From Bacteroidales bacterium (lineage in GTDB: Bacteria > Bacteroidota > Bacteroidia > Bacteroidales > Muribaculaceae): a stretch of DNA of 64,000 bases. The stretch spans positions 89,535 through 153,534 of the forward strand of contig SFFL01000002.1 of the NCBI GenBank assembly GCA_004557825.1, given 5' to 3'. Shown piece by piece: positions 32,967 to 41,740 of this stretch (its first letter is position 1; each line of letters begins with the position of its first letter). The notes beneath the pieces were generated by a model. That model made no database searches and was not told the origin of the DNA. It was given only the letters and a program-made list of their open reading frames with translations. The translations under genes and the position numbers were made by a program.

Positions 32967-35183
32967 TTACCGGCGGGAGAAGGTGCGGCGGAGAAGGGTA
33001 CGGAGGGTGCGGAGCAGCGAGGGAGCTTGCGAGGGACCGCTGCGGAGCGGGTCGGCGAAGGTGCCGGCCTGTTCGGCGGTGAAGAGCGCGGCGGAGCCTC
33101 CCAGGGTGCCACTCGGCGCGGCCGGATTCCCGGCAAGCGACGCGCCAAGCGTCTGCGCCGGATAAAGCAGCAGGAGGTTGGAGCGGTCGAAATAGCGCTG
33201 CAGGAACACAGTAATATCAGCCATATCAGGCGTGTAGCTCAGCGAATCGGGACGCGCGCCCACCACGATGAGCAGGTCGTCGTCGAGCACCCGGTTGGCC
33301 AGGAGCATAAAGTCGTCGATGTCGTCGGCCGAACGGTATTCGTGCCGGATTCCCAATCCGGTGGCATTCACGACAGCGGCCACAGCCTTGCGTCCCTGCT
33401 CATTGGCGCACACAATCAGGCGGCATCCCACCTCCTGGGCCAGATGCGCCAGCGACTCCACCCACTGGCGGAATCCCGACTCATATTCGGCCTTCGGCGG
33501 CACAAACACCACGATACGTGTGACCGTGTTGACCGGGATATAGCACCTCGACAGCACCACCATCAGGGCGGTGTCCTTGAGTAACTGCTCCAGCTTGGAG
33601 CCTAAGAACGTGTCGATTACATTGCTCTTGCGGTGCATCCCCAGCACCAGAGCATTGATGTCGCGCTCGTGAATGGTATTGAGCACCCCGGCCACGGTGT
33701 TGAGGTCGTAGCGCTCGATAGCCTCGATGGCCACATCCGCACCGGCCGCGGCGGCAGTGGCGAGCGCCAGCGAATTGGCTCCCATCTCCTTCGACGCCCG
33801 CGAATTATCGTTGCGCACATGCAGCGCGAAAAGCCGGTCGGCGCGAGTGCCCGACTTGCGGCGACGCATCAGCAGGGCCAGCTCGGCCAGTGCGGCAGCC
33901 GTGATCGGGTTCGACACACCCACCATCGTGCGGTTGACCACCGACGTCGATTCAGCCTCAGGGGCGGTGTCGCCCAGCATCCTAAGCTTGATGTGCTTCG
34001 CCGCCGCGGTGGTGGAAATCGGCGCGATAGCGCAGGTGACGAGAATCACCAGCACCGTGCCGTTGAGGATGGTTTCGTCCATCATCCGCGACCCATCGGG
34101 AAGCACCATATTATATCCGATGGTCACCACAGCCAGCGCTACGGCTGTATGCGCCGTAGTCAGGCCGAACATCATCGAGCGGTCGCTGGGCGCCATACGG
34201 TAGATCTTCTGCGTTCCCCAGGCCGCGAGCCACTTGCTCACGATGGCCACCACGAGCATCACACCGGCTACATAGAGAGTGTTTCCGCTGGCGATTACCC
34301 CCACATTGATCATCATACCCACACCTATCAGGAAATAGGGAATAAACAGCGCATTGCCCACAAACTCGATAGAGTTCATCAGCGGTGAATTGGAGGGGAT
34401 GTAGCGGTTGAGCACCAGGCCGGCCAGGAAGGCGCCGAGCACCGGCTCCAGCCCGACTACGCCCGACAGCCACGCCGAGAAGAACACCATCGTGAGCACA
34501 TACACATACTGAGTGACCTTCTCGGAGTAGTTTTTGAAGAACCAGCGGGTAAGGCGGGGATATACGTAAAGCACCCCTAAGATATAGAGTGCGCTCCCTC
34601 CGCCCAGCCGGAGCAGCCCGCGGGGGTCGAGAGCGCCGTTGTCGTGGATGTTCACCGCCATAGCCAGCACGAGCAGCGCACCGGCCACACAGATGATGGT
34701 AGCCACCACCGACACCAGCACCGCCGGAGCCTTCGTCAGGCCGAAGCGGGCGGCTATCGGGTAAGCAATCAGGGTGTGCGAGGCAAACATCGACGCCAGC
34801 AGGAAGGCGGTAAGCCACGGCGTATGAAGCACATACACGCTCGCCGCGACGCCCATGGCCATCGGTATCAGAAACGACAGCGCCCCGAACACCGAGCCGC
34901 GACGCAGGTTGAGCCGCAGGTGAAACATATCAATCTCCAGGCCGGCCAGAAACATCAGGTAGAGAAGCCCCACCTGCCCGAAGATGTTGAACGAACTGTC
35001 GCGGTCGAGGATATTCAGCCCGAACGGGCCCACCACCACACCGGCCACAATCATACCGATGATGTGAGGCACCCTCAGGCGGTTGAGCACCACCGGCGCA
35101 AAGAGGATTATCGCCAGCACTATCAGGAAAATCGTGACAGGGTTGGTGACAAGCGGTGCGCTATGTAGTGCAAGCGGAATCAA
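32967..35183 (-). CDS. Cation:proton antiporter (CPA2/KefB-like) with C-terminal USP-like domain
   Basis: The 738-residue protein has about 12 membrane segments in its first 400 residues, with CPA2 features (PHIIGMIVAGVVVGPFGLN, LEPVLGAFLAGLVLNRYIP, LTTAHTAVALAVVTIGYN). The cytoplasmic C-terminal half (about 430-700) looks like universal-stress-protein modules. It exchanges Na+ or K+ for H+ across the inner membrane. The last 60 or so residues are Ala/Ser/Arg-rich and low in complexity. It lies 6 bp after asd on the same strand, so they are probably cotranscribed. Confidence 0.9.
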   Translation of the reverse strand: MIPLALHSAPLVTNPVTIFLIVLAIILFAPVVLNRLRVPHIIGMIVAGVVVGPFGLNILDRDSSFNIFGQVGLLYLMFLAGLEIDMFHLRLNLRRGSVFGALSFLIPMAMGVAASVYVLHTPWLTAFLLASMFASHTLIAYPIAARFGLTKAPAVLVSVVATIICVAGALLVLAMAVNIHDNGALDPRGLLRLGGGSALYILGVLYVYPRLTRWFFKNYSEKVTQYVYVLTMVFFSAWLSGVVGLEPVLGAFLAGLVLNRYIPSNSPLMNSIEFVGNALFIPYFLIGVGMMINVGVIASGNTLYVAGVMLVVAIVSKWLAAWGTQKIYRMAPSDRSMMFGLTTAHTAVALAVVTIGYNMVLPDGSRMMDETILNGTVLVILVTCAIAPISTTAAAKHIKLRMLGDTAPEAESTSVVNRTMVGVSNPITAAALAELALLMRRRKSGTRADRLFALHVRNDNSRASKEMGANSLALATAAAAGADVAIEAIERYDLNTVAGVLNTIHERDINALVLGMHRKSNVIDTFLGSKLEQLLKDTALMVVLSRCYIPVNTVTRIVVFVPPKAEYESGFRQWVESLAHLAQEVGCRLIVCANEQGRKAVAAVVNATGLGIRHEYRSADDIDDFMLLANRVLDDDLLIVVGARPDSLSYTPDMADITVFLQRYFDRSNLLLLYPAQTLGASLAGNPAAPSGTLGGSAALFTAEQAGTFADPLRSGPSQAPSLLRTLRTLLRRTFSRR

Positions 35184-35189
35184 TCTCGG

Positions 35190-36200
35190 CTATGCTTTGT
35201 GTTTGAGCAGATATTCGGCAATCTGCACGGCATTGAGAGCGGCACCCTTGCGGATCTGGTCGCTCACGGTCCAGAATGCCAGCGAATTGTCGTCGGCGAG
35301 GTCCTGACGGATGCGCCCCACGTAGACCGGGTCGCAGCCGGCGAGACCCAGCGGCATCGGATACTCCTTCTCGGCGGGGTTGTCGCAGACCACCACGCCC
35401 TCTGCAGCGGCGAAAGCCTTGCGGGCTTCCTCCACGCTCACGGGGCGCTCAGTCTCGCACCAGATGGCCTCGGAATGGGCGCGCATCACCGGCACACGCA
35501 CACAGGTGGCGCTGACGCGGATTTTCGGGTCGTGCATAATCTTGCGCGTCTCGTTCACCATCTTCATCTCCTCCTTGGTGTAGCCGTTGTCGGTGAAAAC
35601 ATCGATATGCGGAATCACATTGTAGGCCAGCTGGGCCACGAACTTCTCCACCTTCGGCTCGCGCCCGGCGGCGATGTCGGCGTGCTGGCAGCGCAGCTCC
35701 TCCATAGCGGAAGCGCCGGCGCCGGAAGCCGCCTGATAGGTAGCCACGTGAACGCGCTTCAATCCGGCGAGGTTGCGTATGGGGTTGAGCGCCACCACCA
35801 TCTGAATGGTGGTGCAGTTGGGGTTGCCGATGATGCGGCGCGGAGCGTTGAGGGCGTCGGCGGCATTAACCTCCGGCACCACCAGGGGCACGTCGGGATC
35901 CATACGGAAGGCCGAGGAGTTGTCGATCATCGTCGCACCAAGTGCGGTGATTGTGGAGGCATACTCCAGCGAGGTGCCCCCTCCGGCCGATGTAAAGGCT
36001 ATGTCGACGCCGCGAAACAGCTCCGGGTCGTGGGTAAGTTCCTGAATCGTTATCTCTTGTCCGCGGAATTTCACCACGCTACCGGCCGAGCGCTTCGACC
36101 CGAACAGACGCAGGCTGTCGATGGGGAAATTGCGCTGGTCGAGCACTTTGAGCAGCTCCTGCCCCACGGCGCCCGATGCGCCTACGATTGCTATATTCAT
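35190..36200 (-). CDS. asd: Aspartate-semialdehyde dehydrogenase
   Basis: The 336-residue protein has the N-terminal NADP-binding [11 protein letters not shown], the substrate-site segment with catalytic Cys ([17 protein letters not shown]) and the late [11 protein letters not shown] histidine motif. It reduces aspartyl phosphate to aspartate semialdehyde, the branch point for lysine/diaminopimelate, threonine and methionine. The dapB gene for the next lysine-branch steps is elsewhere in the window (58567). I chose the ATG at 36200, giving [13 protein letters not shown], over a start seven codons upstream. Confidence 0.96.
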   Translation of the reverse strand: MNIAIVGASGAVGQELLKVLDQRNFPIDSLRLFGSKRSAGSVVKFRGQEITIQELTHDPELFRGVDIAFTSAGGGTSLEYASTITALGATMIDNSSAFRMDPDVPLVVPEVNAADALNAPRRIIGNPNCTTIQMVVALNPIRNLAGLKRVHVATYQAASGAGASAMEELRCQHADIAAGREPKVEKFVAQLAYNVIPHIDVFTDNGYTKEEMKMVNETRKIMHDPKIRVSATCVRVPVMRAHSEAIWCETERPVSVEEARKAFAAAEGVVVCDNPAEKEYPMPLGLAGCDPVYVGRIRQDLADDNSLAFWTVSDQIRKGAALNAVQIAEYLLKHKA

Positions 36201-36277
36201 TTTCGTCTGATGCTTTTTCAAAGGTAATATTTTTCAGTCGGCTGCAGGCCTGTGCCAATCACGGCCACAGGCTACTG

Positions 36278-37978
36278 TCAGTCGGCCATAAGCTTGCGGT
36301 AGCGGCGGCGGGGAGGCTCCTTGCCGCCGTTCTGGGCCTTCTTATACTCCTCATAGTCGGAGTAGCTGCCCTGATAGAACACCACTTTGCCATCCCCCTC
36401 GAAGGAGAGGATGTGGGTGCATATGCGGTCGAGGAACCAGCGGTCGTGGCTTACGACCACAGCGCAACCGGCGAAATTCTCCAGGCCCTCCTCCAATGCG
36501 CGGAGGGTGTTCACGTCGATATCATTGGTAGGCTCGTCGAGCAGGAGCACGTTGCCCTCCTCCTTGAGCGCCATAGCCAGGTGCAGACGGTTGCGCTCGC
36601 CACCCGACAGCACACCGATTTTCTTCTCCTGGTCGGCTCCGGCGAAGTTAAACTTCGAAAGGTATGCGCGAGCGTTGACGTCGCGGCCTCCCATACGGAA
36701 CTGCTCCACGCCCTGCGAAATCACCTGATATACGGTGCTTTCGGGCAGCAGGTCGTGGTGGCGCTGGTCCACATAGGCCACCTTCACCGTGTCGCCCACC
36801 TCAAAGTTGCCCGCATCGGGGGTCTCCTGGTTCATAATCAGGCGGAAGAGGGTGGTTTTGCCGGCGCCGTTGGGGCCGATTACGCCCACAATGCCATTGG
36901 GCGGCAGCGAGAACTCCAGGTCTTTGAAGAGGAGCTTCTTGCCGTAGGATTTCTCCAGGCCGTGGGCCTCGATCACCTTGTTGCCCAGGCGCGGACCATT
37001 GGGGATGAAAATCTCCAGCTTCTCCTCGCGCTCCTTCTGGTCCTGGTTGAGCAACTTGTCGTAGCTCGACAGACGCGCTTTACCCTTGGCTTGACGGGCT
37101 TTGGGCGCCATACGCACCCATTCCAGCTCGCGCTCCAGAGTTTTGCGGCGCTTGCTGGCCTGCTTCTCCTCCTGGGCCATACGTTTGGTTTTCTGGTCGA
37201 GCCACGAGGAATAATTTCCCTTCCAGGGAATACCCTCGCCGCGGTCAAGCTCCAGAATCCACCCGGCCACGTGGTCGAGGAAGTAGCGGTCGTGAGTGAT
37301 GGCAATCACCGTGCCGGGATATTGCTGCAGATGCTGTTCGAGCCAGTCGATCGACTCGGCGTCGAGGTGGTTGGTAGGCTCGTCGAGCAGCAGCACATCG
37401 GGCTGCTGGAGCAGCAGGCGGCAAAGAGCCACGCGGCGACGCTCGCCACCCGAGAGGGTGTCGACCTTCTGGTCGTCGGGCGGGCACTGAAGGGCATCCA
37501 TAGCGCGCTCCAGTTTGGAGTCGATATTCCAGGCATCGGCGGCGTCGAGCGCATCCTGCAGCTCGGCCTGACGCTGGATGAGTTTGTCCATCTTGTCGGG
37601 GTCCTCAAGCACGTCGGGGTCGGCGAAGGCGGCATTCACCTCGTCGAATTCTCTCAGCAGGTCCATTACTGGCTGCACGCCTTCGCGCACAACCTCGATT
37701 ACGGTCTTCCCGGGGTCGAGCTTAGGCTCCTGCTCCAGGTAGCCTACAGAATATCCGGGGGCAAAGACCACCTCGCCCTGATAATCTTTGTCGATGCCGG
37801 CGATAATCTTCAGCAACGACGACTTACCAGAGCCGTTCAGACCGATAATGCCGATTTTGGCACCGTAGAAGAATGAGAGATATATGTTTTTAAGTACCTG
37901 TTTCTGCGGAGGATAGGTCTTGGAGACACCTACCATCGAGAATATGATTTTCTTGTCGTCGGGATTGGGTGCGGCCAT
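36278..37978 (-). CDS. ettA: Energy-dependent translational throttle protein EttA (ABC-F ATPase)
   Basis: The 566-residue protein has two ABC ATPase domains without membrane parts: Walker A GLNGSGKSSLLK with LSGGERRRVALCRLLL, then Walker A GPNGAGKTTLFR with LSGGERNRLHLAMAL. A linker between them is rich in basic helices (KAKRLSSYDKLL type). Full-length similarity to EttA is clear, including the start KIIFSMVGVSKTYPPQKQVLKNIYLSFF. It binds the ribosomal E site and couples translation to ATP/ADP level. It lies between def and asd in a leftward run of housekeeping genes. Confidence 0.95.
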   Translation of the reverse strand: MAAPNPDDKKIIFSMVGVSKTYPPQKQVLKNIYLSFFYGAKIGIIGLNGSGKSSLLKIIAGIDKDYQGEVVFAPGYSVGYLEQEPKLDPGKTVIEVVREGVQPVMDLLREFDEVNAAFADPDVLEDPDKMDKLIQRQAELQDALDAADAWNIDSKLERAMDALQCPPDDQKVDTLSGGERRRVALCRLLLQQPDVLLLDEPTNHLDAESIDWLEQHLQQYPGTVIAITHDRYFLDHVAGWILELDRGEGIPWKGNYSSWLDQKTKRMAQEEKQASKRRKTLERELEWVRMAPKARQAKGKARLSSYDKLLNQDQKEREEKLEIFIPNGPRLGNKVIEAHGLEKSYGKKLLFKDLEFSLPPNGIVGVIGPNGAGKTTLFRLIMNQETPDAGNFEVGDTVKVAYVDQRHHDLLPESTVYQVISQGVEQFRMGGRDVNARAYLSKFNFAGADQEKKIGVLSGGERNRLHLAMALKEEGNVLLLDEPTNDIDVNTLRALEEGLENFAGCAVVVSHDRWFLDRICTHILSFEGDGKVVFYQGSYSDYEEYKKAQNGGKEPPRRRYRKLMAD

Positions 37979-38006
37979 AATTCAGAAATATATTACGTAA
38001 CCGTGA

Positions 38007-38573
38007 TTATTTGCGTTTGCGGGGTGCATATTTGGCGGGATAGTCGCAGCGCGTCTTTCCCTCGATGATATTGTGGAGTTTGCCGCGGATAAACTGCTTG
38101 CGCAGCGGCGAGATATGGTCGATGTAGAGCGTGCCGCTCAGATGATCAAGCTCATGCTGGACGATGCGTGCCAGGAATCCGGAGATTTCCTCGGTGTGCT
38201 CGTTGAAGTCCTCATCCTGCCATTTGAGCCTGATGTGCTCCACGCGCTTCACATCCTCCGAGATGCCGGGGAGCGACAGGCAACCTTCGCCCCGCTGCAC
38301 CTTCTCGCCGTCGAGAATCTCCAGCTCGGGATTGATTATCACCAGCTTGCGCCCCTTGCATTCGGGGAAGGTATCGGCCACCGGGTCGGCGTCGATAACC
38401 ACCATATTGATATTCAGACCCACCTGCGGAGCTGCCAGGCCCACACCGTCGGAGGCGTACATCGTCTCAAACATATCGGCCACGAGCTTTTTCAGGTCGG
38501 GATAATCGGCCGGCACCGGCTCCGAAATCTTGCGGAGCACCGGATGGCCGTAAAGATATACCGGAAGTTTCAT
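38007..38573 (-). CDS. def: Peptide deformylase
   Basis: The 188-residue protein has all three deformylase motifs: GVGLAAPQVG, EGCLSLPG (metal-binding Cys) and QHELDHLSG (metal-binding His pair and catalytic Glu). It removes the formyl group from new proteins in the cytoplasm. It follows ruvX by 69 bp on the same strand. Confidence 0.97.
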   Translation of the reverse strand: MKLPVYLYGHPVLRKISEPVPADYPDLKKLVADMFETMYASDGVGLAAPQVGLNINMVVIDADPVADTFPECKGRKLVIINPELEILDGEKVQRGEGCLSLPGISEDVKRVEHIRLKWQDEDFNEHTEEISGFLARIVQHELDHLSGTLYIDHISPLRKQFIRGKLHNIIEGKTRCDYPAKYAPRKRK

Positions 38574-38626
38574 TGTTTCAATGACTGCTTTATGCTGTAA
38601 ATAGTTTTCTTTTCAATGCGGGCTAC

Positions 38627-38676
38627 CTGCCGGGGAGTGGCTTCACCGACTGCTGCCGGGGAGTGGCTTCACCGAC
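38627..38676. repeat. 26-bp tandem duplication at the ruvX 3' end
   Basis: CTGCCGGGGAGTGGCTTCAC(CGAC) occurs at 38627-38650 and again at 38653-38676, a period of 26 bp. Because 26 is not a multiple of three, the duplication moves the ruvX stop codon. Confidence 0.9.
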
Positions 38677-39077
38677 GAGAGATAGTCGTTGAGGATGATG
38701 CAGGCAGCGATGCGGTCGGTGTTGCCGCGCTCGCGGCGGTCGGAGCGCTTCATTCCCCCCGCAATCATAGCGCGGTGGGCCAGTACGGAGGTAAACCGCT
38801 CGTCGTACATCTCGAAGCGCATCCCGGGGAAGGCCTTGCGCAGGCGCCCAAGTGCCGGCAGCAGATAGCGCTGCGACTCGGAGGGCGATCCATCGAGATT
38901 GCGGGGCAGACCCACCACCACGGCATCGACCTCCTCGCGCGCGAAATAGTCGCGCAAGAAAGCCTCCAAGGCGGGCGTATCGACCGTCTGCAGCGCGTTG
39001 GCCACAATCTGCAGCGTGTCGGTCACGGCGATTCCGCACCGCGCCCTCCCGTAATCTATGGCAAGAAGTCTACCCAT
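38643..39077 (-). CDS. ruvX: Putative pre-16S rRNA nuclease / Holliday junction resolvase-like YqgF
   Basis: The 144-residue protein has the RNase H-like fold of the YqgF/RuvX family: LLAIDYGRARCGIAVTD at the start, VVVGLPRNLDGSPSE and MYDERFTSVLAHRAM, and a late acidic residue (DRIAACIILNDYLS). Proposed roles are 16S rRNA 5' end maturation and Holliday-junction processing. The start is the ATG at 39077 with MGRLLAIDYG. The last residues come from a 26-bp tandem duplication: without it the protein would end …KPLPGR, with it …KPLPGSSR. Confidence 0.93.
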   Translation of the reverse strand: MGRLLAIDYGRARCGIAVTDTLQIVANALQTVDTPALEAFLRDYFAREEVDAVVVGLPRNLDGSPSESQRYLLPALGRLRKAFPGMRFEMYDERFTSVLAHRAMIAGGMKRSDRRERGNTDRIAACIILNDYLSSVKPLPGSSR

Positions 39078-39111
39078 ATTTTTCAAGAAGTATGCCTATA
39101 TATTTATTGCG

Positions 39112-39143
39112 CAAAGTTACAAAATAAATTCCTATCGCCCAAA
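39112..39143 (-). promoter_or_regulatory. Bacteroidota-type promoter of ruvX-def-ettA run
   Basis: On the minus strand TTTG (39143-39140), a 20-bp gap and TAACTTTG (39119-39112) match the consensus. The ruvX start is 34 bp downstream. Confidence 0.8.
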
Positions 39144-39296
39144 AGTGCAAACAAGTGTGAATTTTCCGCACCATTCTCCACTACAAAGCTAATAAAAGTT
39201 AAATTAATGCATTTTTCTTGCCAGAATATATGTTTTAAAACATAAAAGCATTACCTTTGCATCAGTTTTTCATGGTATTAGATTTAAGGTAAGAAG

Positions 39297-39328
39297 ATTA
39301 TTCGTCGTGATGACGAGTAATTTTTTTT
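39297..39328 (+). terminator. Hairpin with T-run upstream of psd
   Basis: ATTATTCGTC and GACGAGTAAT (one G-T pair) with a 5-nt loop, followed by eight T. It sits between a lone TACCTTTG element at 39252 and the psd promoter, so it could end a very short transcript. Confidence 0.6.
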
Positions 39329-39356
39329 GTGCTTATCGAAATTTACGCTACCTTTG
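39326..39356 (+). promoter_or_regulatory. Bacteroidota-type promoter of psd
   Basis: TTTG (39326-39329), 19 bp, then TACCTTTG (39349-39356). The -33 element overlaps the T-run of the preceding hairpin. The start codon is 55 bp downstream. Confidence 0.75.
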
Positions 39357-39410
39357 TAAAATTAAAAGCTCATAATCCCCCGTTCTCAAGCAAAACACAC
39401 TTATAATTTA

Positions 39411-40088
39411 ATGAGAGTAAAAATCCACCGCGAAGGCACCAACATACTCATTATCCTCATGGCAGTACTCCTGCTCATCAACCTGCCCCTGTGGATATGG
39501 TGCCTCGACATTATATGGCTCCCCATTACCGTCCTGGTAATCTCCACCATCTTCTATCTGCTGGTGGCCAACTTCTTCCGTTCACCCCACCGCGACTTCC
39601 CCGGCAACCCCGAAAACGCTGTCGTGGCCTCGGCCGACGGCAAGGTCGTGGCCCTCGAAGAGGTTTACGAGCCGGAATACCTCAAATGCCGCTGCATACA
39701 GCTGTCGGTGTTCATGTCGCCCCTGAATGTACACGCCAACTGGTTTCCAGTCGACGGAGAGGTGATTTACTACAAGCACCACTCCGGCCGCTTTATGGCT
39801 GCATACCTCCCCAAATCTTCCGTTGAAAACGAGCGCTCCACAGTGGTGATCCGCACCCCCGAGGGACAAGAGATACTTATGCGCCAGATTGCCGGCGCTA
39901 TGGCCCGGCGAATCGTCACCTACGCCCGTCCTGGCGACGAAGCCGCCATCGAAGACCATATGGGATTCATCAAACTCGGTTCGCGCGTCGACCTCTTCCT
40001 CCCCCTGGGCACCGACATCCTCGTGAAGCTCGGCGATGCCACAATCGGCGGCGTCACTCAGGTGGGCCTCCTCCACCCCGCCCGGTAA
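39411..40088 (+). CDS. psd: Phosphatidylserine decarboxylase proenzyme
   Basis: The 225-residue protein has two N-terminal membrane helices (about 12-50) and the compact bacterial Psd core: VVASADGKVVALEE, IQLSVFMSPLNVHANWFPVDGEV and the self-cleavage site GFIKLGSRVDLFLP. Cleavage between Gly and Ser would create the pyruvoyl cofactor. It turns phosphatidylserine into phosphatidylethanolamine at the inner membrane. The pssA gene for the preceding step lies 128 bp downstream, so the two form a phospholipid unit. Confidence 0.95.
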   Translation: MRVKIHREGTNILIILMAVLLLINLPLWIWCLDIIWLPITVLVISTIFYLLVANFFRSPHRDFPGNPENAVVASADGKVVALEEVYEPEYLKCRCIQLSVFMSPLNVHANWFPVDGEVIYYKHHSGRFMAAYLPKSSVENERSTVVIRTPEGQEILMRQIAGAMARRIVTYARPGDEAAIEDHMGFIKLGSRVDLFLPLGTDILVKLGDATIGGVTQVGLLHPAR

Positions 40089-40150
40089 TCCCGGCCTGCT
40101 CTAAGTTTTCCCCGGCCTGCTGCCTCAGCTAAGTTTCCCCGGTCCGCAAC

Positions 40151-40184
40151 CTTAGCTAAGTTAGCGAAATTAGCTAAGTTAGCG
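40151..40184. repeat. 9-bp AGCTAA array, family C copy 2
   Basis: CTTAGCTAAGTTAGCGAAAT and the next units repeat with 9-bp period between psd and pssA. A lone CAGCTAAGTT unit lies just before, at 40126. Confidence 0.7.
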
Positions 40185-40216
40185 CCCAATTTTGCAATCA
40201 ATTGAAAATTGCCTCA

Positions 40217-40981
40217 ATGTTTCTGCGAAAAATCATAACAGCCGTTCCCAATACTCTCACCCTCTGCAACCTCATCTCAGGCTGCCTGGCCTGCATCTGC
40301 GCCTTCTCATTCGACCGCACAATAGGCCACGTATTCGGCACCGACATCAACGGCCGCCAGCTGGCCTGGATACTCGTAGGCCTCGCCGCAGTCTTCGACT
40401 TCTTCGACGGCGCCGCAGCCCGATGGCTCCACGCTCCCTCCCCTCTGGGCAAAGAACTCGACTCGCTGGCCGACCTCGTAAGCTTCGGCGTAGCACCCTC
40501 GCTCCTCCTGTATAACATCCTGCAGGTATGGACCGGTTCCTGGTGGATACCCTTCGTGGCCGTCTTCATCCCCGCTATGGGCGCCCTCCGCCTGGCCAAA
40601 TTCAACCTCGACGACTCACAGGCCACCGAATTCAAAGGCCTCCCCATCCCCGCCAACGCCATCTTCTGGATCGGCGCCACTGCCTGGATGCAGAGCCACG
40701 CCACCCAGTGGATGCACACCCACGTATACTGGGGCAACCTCATCGTCTGCGCCGTTGTCTTCCTGGTGGCAATGCTGATGGTCAGCGATATGCGTATGTT
40801 CTCCTTCAAACTCAAGAACTTCCGCATCGGCGAAAACCTCTTCCGCTACATCCTGCTCATCGCCGCCGTAATCTTCGTAGCGGCCTTCGGCGTGGAAGGC
40901 TTCGCCTACACCATCATCCTCTACTTCTTCCTCTCCATCGCCAACGACGCCCGCCGCCGCCTCGCCTCCCCCCGCCCCTAA
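40217..40981 (+). CDS. pssA: CDP-diacylglycerol--serine O-phosphatidyltransferase
   Basis: The 254-residue integral membrane protein has the CDP-alcohol phosphotransferase motif. It is seen as DFFDGAAARWLHAPSPLGKELDSLADL, in two parts: DG..AR and G...D...D. It makes phosphatidylserine, the substrate of the psd product encoded just upstream. The ATG at 40217 gives a good start (MFLRKIITAVPNTLTLCNLISG); a TTG five codons upstream is the alternative. Confidence 0.93.
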   Translation: MFLRKIITAVPNTLTLCNLISGCLACICAFSFDRTIGHVFGTDINGRQLAWILVGLAAVFDFFDGAAARWLHAPSPLGKELDSLADLVSFGVAPSLLLYNILQVWTGSWWIPFVAVFIPAMGALRLAKFNLDDSQATEFKGLPIPANAIFWIGATAWMQSHATQWMHTHVYWGNLIVCAVVFLVAMLMVSDMRMFSFKLKNFRIGENLFRYILLIAAVIFVAAFGVEGFAYTIILYFFLSIANDARRRLASPRP

Positions 40982-40996
40982 CCGCGCCCCCCGCCA

Positions 40997-41022
40997 GTAG
41001 GGGCGCGATATATCGCGGCCGC
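40997..41022 (+). repeat. Family A 26-bp palindromic repeat, copy 2
   Basis: Identical to the copy at 32703, 15 bp after the pssA stop codon. Confidence 0.95.
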
Positions 41023-41111
41023 GCCTGCATAGCCCCTGCCGCGCCCCAGCCGCTCTCCTTTGCCTCTTGGCGCCTCTCTCTCGCCGCCTGCCGCGGCCTT
41101 CCGCGCAGCCC

Positions 41112-41151
41112 CAGCAGGCCTTGTCCTGTTATCGGCCGTACACGGCCGATC
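41112..41151. repeat. Family B 40-bp element, copy 1
   Basis: The element begins CAGCAGGCCTTGTCCTGTTA and ends in the palindrome ATCGGCCGTACACGGCCGAT plus C. Near-identical copies are at 59361-59400 and 62201-62240. At two of the three sites an inverted family A element follows 35-43 bp downstream. Confidence 0.9.
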
Positions 41152-41194
41152 TCGCAACAAGGCCGGCACCACTCCGCCACCTCCTCCGCCTGAT

Positions 41195-41220
41195 GCGGCC
41201 GCGATATATCGCGCCCCTAC
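41195..41220 (-). repeat. Family A 26-bp palindromic repeat, copy 3 (inverted)
   Basis: The reverse complement of the copy at 40997, 172 bp away in the same spacer. Confidence 0.95.
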
Positions 41221-41231
41221 AGCCCCCCATC

Positions 41232-41260
41232 GCGGATTCCGCATTCCGCATTCCGCATTA
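41232..41260. repeat. GCATTCC tandem array, family D
   Basis: GGATTCC-GCATTCC-GCATTCC-GCATTA, 7-bp period. Related arrays are at 9985 and 54022. Confidence 0.75.
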
Positions 41261-41296
41261 AAAAAAGCCTCCTCCCATCCCCCCTTATCGACAGAG

Positions 41297-41734
41297 ATGT
41301 TCTTTTATATATTACTTTTATTATTCCTTTATTTCTTTGTGATTCGGCCGCTCTTCCGCGTGTGGAGCGTGGTGCACGACGCCCGTCGCCAGGCCCAGCA
41401 GGCCCAGGACGATTTTATGCGCGCCGCCGGCTTTGACCCCGACGCCATCCGAGGCCGCCGTTCCCGCGCCGCCAATGAGCCGCGTCGCTCGAAAACCGGC
41501 TGGTCGGAGCCTCGCCCCGTGAAAAAGAAAATCGACTCCTCCACCGGCGAATACGTGAAATTCACCGAAGTAGAGGTCACCGCCACCTCCGAAACCACCT
41601 CATCCGCGCAAGCCTCCGGCACCTCCGCGCAAGCCGGTTCCGCTCAAGGCGCCTCCGCAAAAGGCTCCTCCAAAACCACCTACACCGCCACAGAGGAGCA
41701 AATCACCGACATCGAATGGACCGACATTCCCTGA
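41297..41734 (+). CDS. DUF4834-like small membrane-anchored protein
   Basis: The 145-residue protein has one N-terminal membrane helix (about residues 2-18, MFFYILLLLFLYFFVIRPLF) and a basic cytoplasmic stretch. A flexible Ser/Ala/Thr/Gly-rich part (about 90-125) follows, then a short acidic end (EEQITDIEWTDIP). It fits the Bacteroidales DUF4834 family; function unknown. The start at 41297 is chosen because the upstream extension translates the repeat elements. The gene ends 6 bp before the DUF2461 gene. Confidence 0.75.
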   Translation: MFFYILLLLFLYFFVIRPLFRVWSVVHDARRQAQQAQDDFMRAAGFDPDAIRGRRSRAANEPRRSKTGWSEPRPVKKKIDSSTGEYVKFTEVEVTATSETTSSAQASGTSAQAGSAQGASAKGSSKTTYTATEEQITDIEWTDIP

Positions 41735-41740
41735 TACCCT

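Larger units (their letters stand above)
39078..39410. other. 333-bp divergent spacer with two promoters and a hairpin
   Basis: This spacer holds the leftward ruvX promoter, the rightward psd promoter, and between them a TACCTTTG -7-like element (39252-39259) followed by a hairpin with a T-run. No coding sequence is seen. Confidence 0.7.
40982..41296. other. 315-bp spacer with stacked repeats
   Basis: Between pssA and the DUF4834 gene lie a family A element, a 40-bp family B element, an inverted family A element and a GCATT-type array. No gene is seen. Confidence 0.8.

Noticed and set aside
36176..37876. A 566-residue open frame on the plus strand opposite ettA
   Set aside because: It mirrors the real gene's codons in GC-rich DNA, has no recognisable domain, and ettA on the other strand is certain. 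The same holds for other long antisense frames, e.g. 30472-32187, 55234-56571, 15581-16786, 18284-19489 and 8711-9868.
41060..41296. N-terminal extension of the DUF4834-like protein
   Set aside because: The extension translates the family A, family B and GCATT repeats; the ATG at 41297 directly starts a membrane helix.
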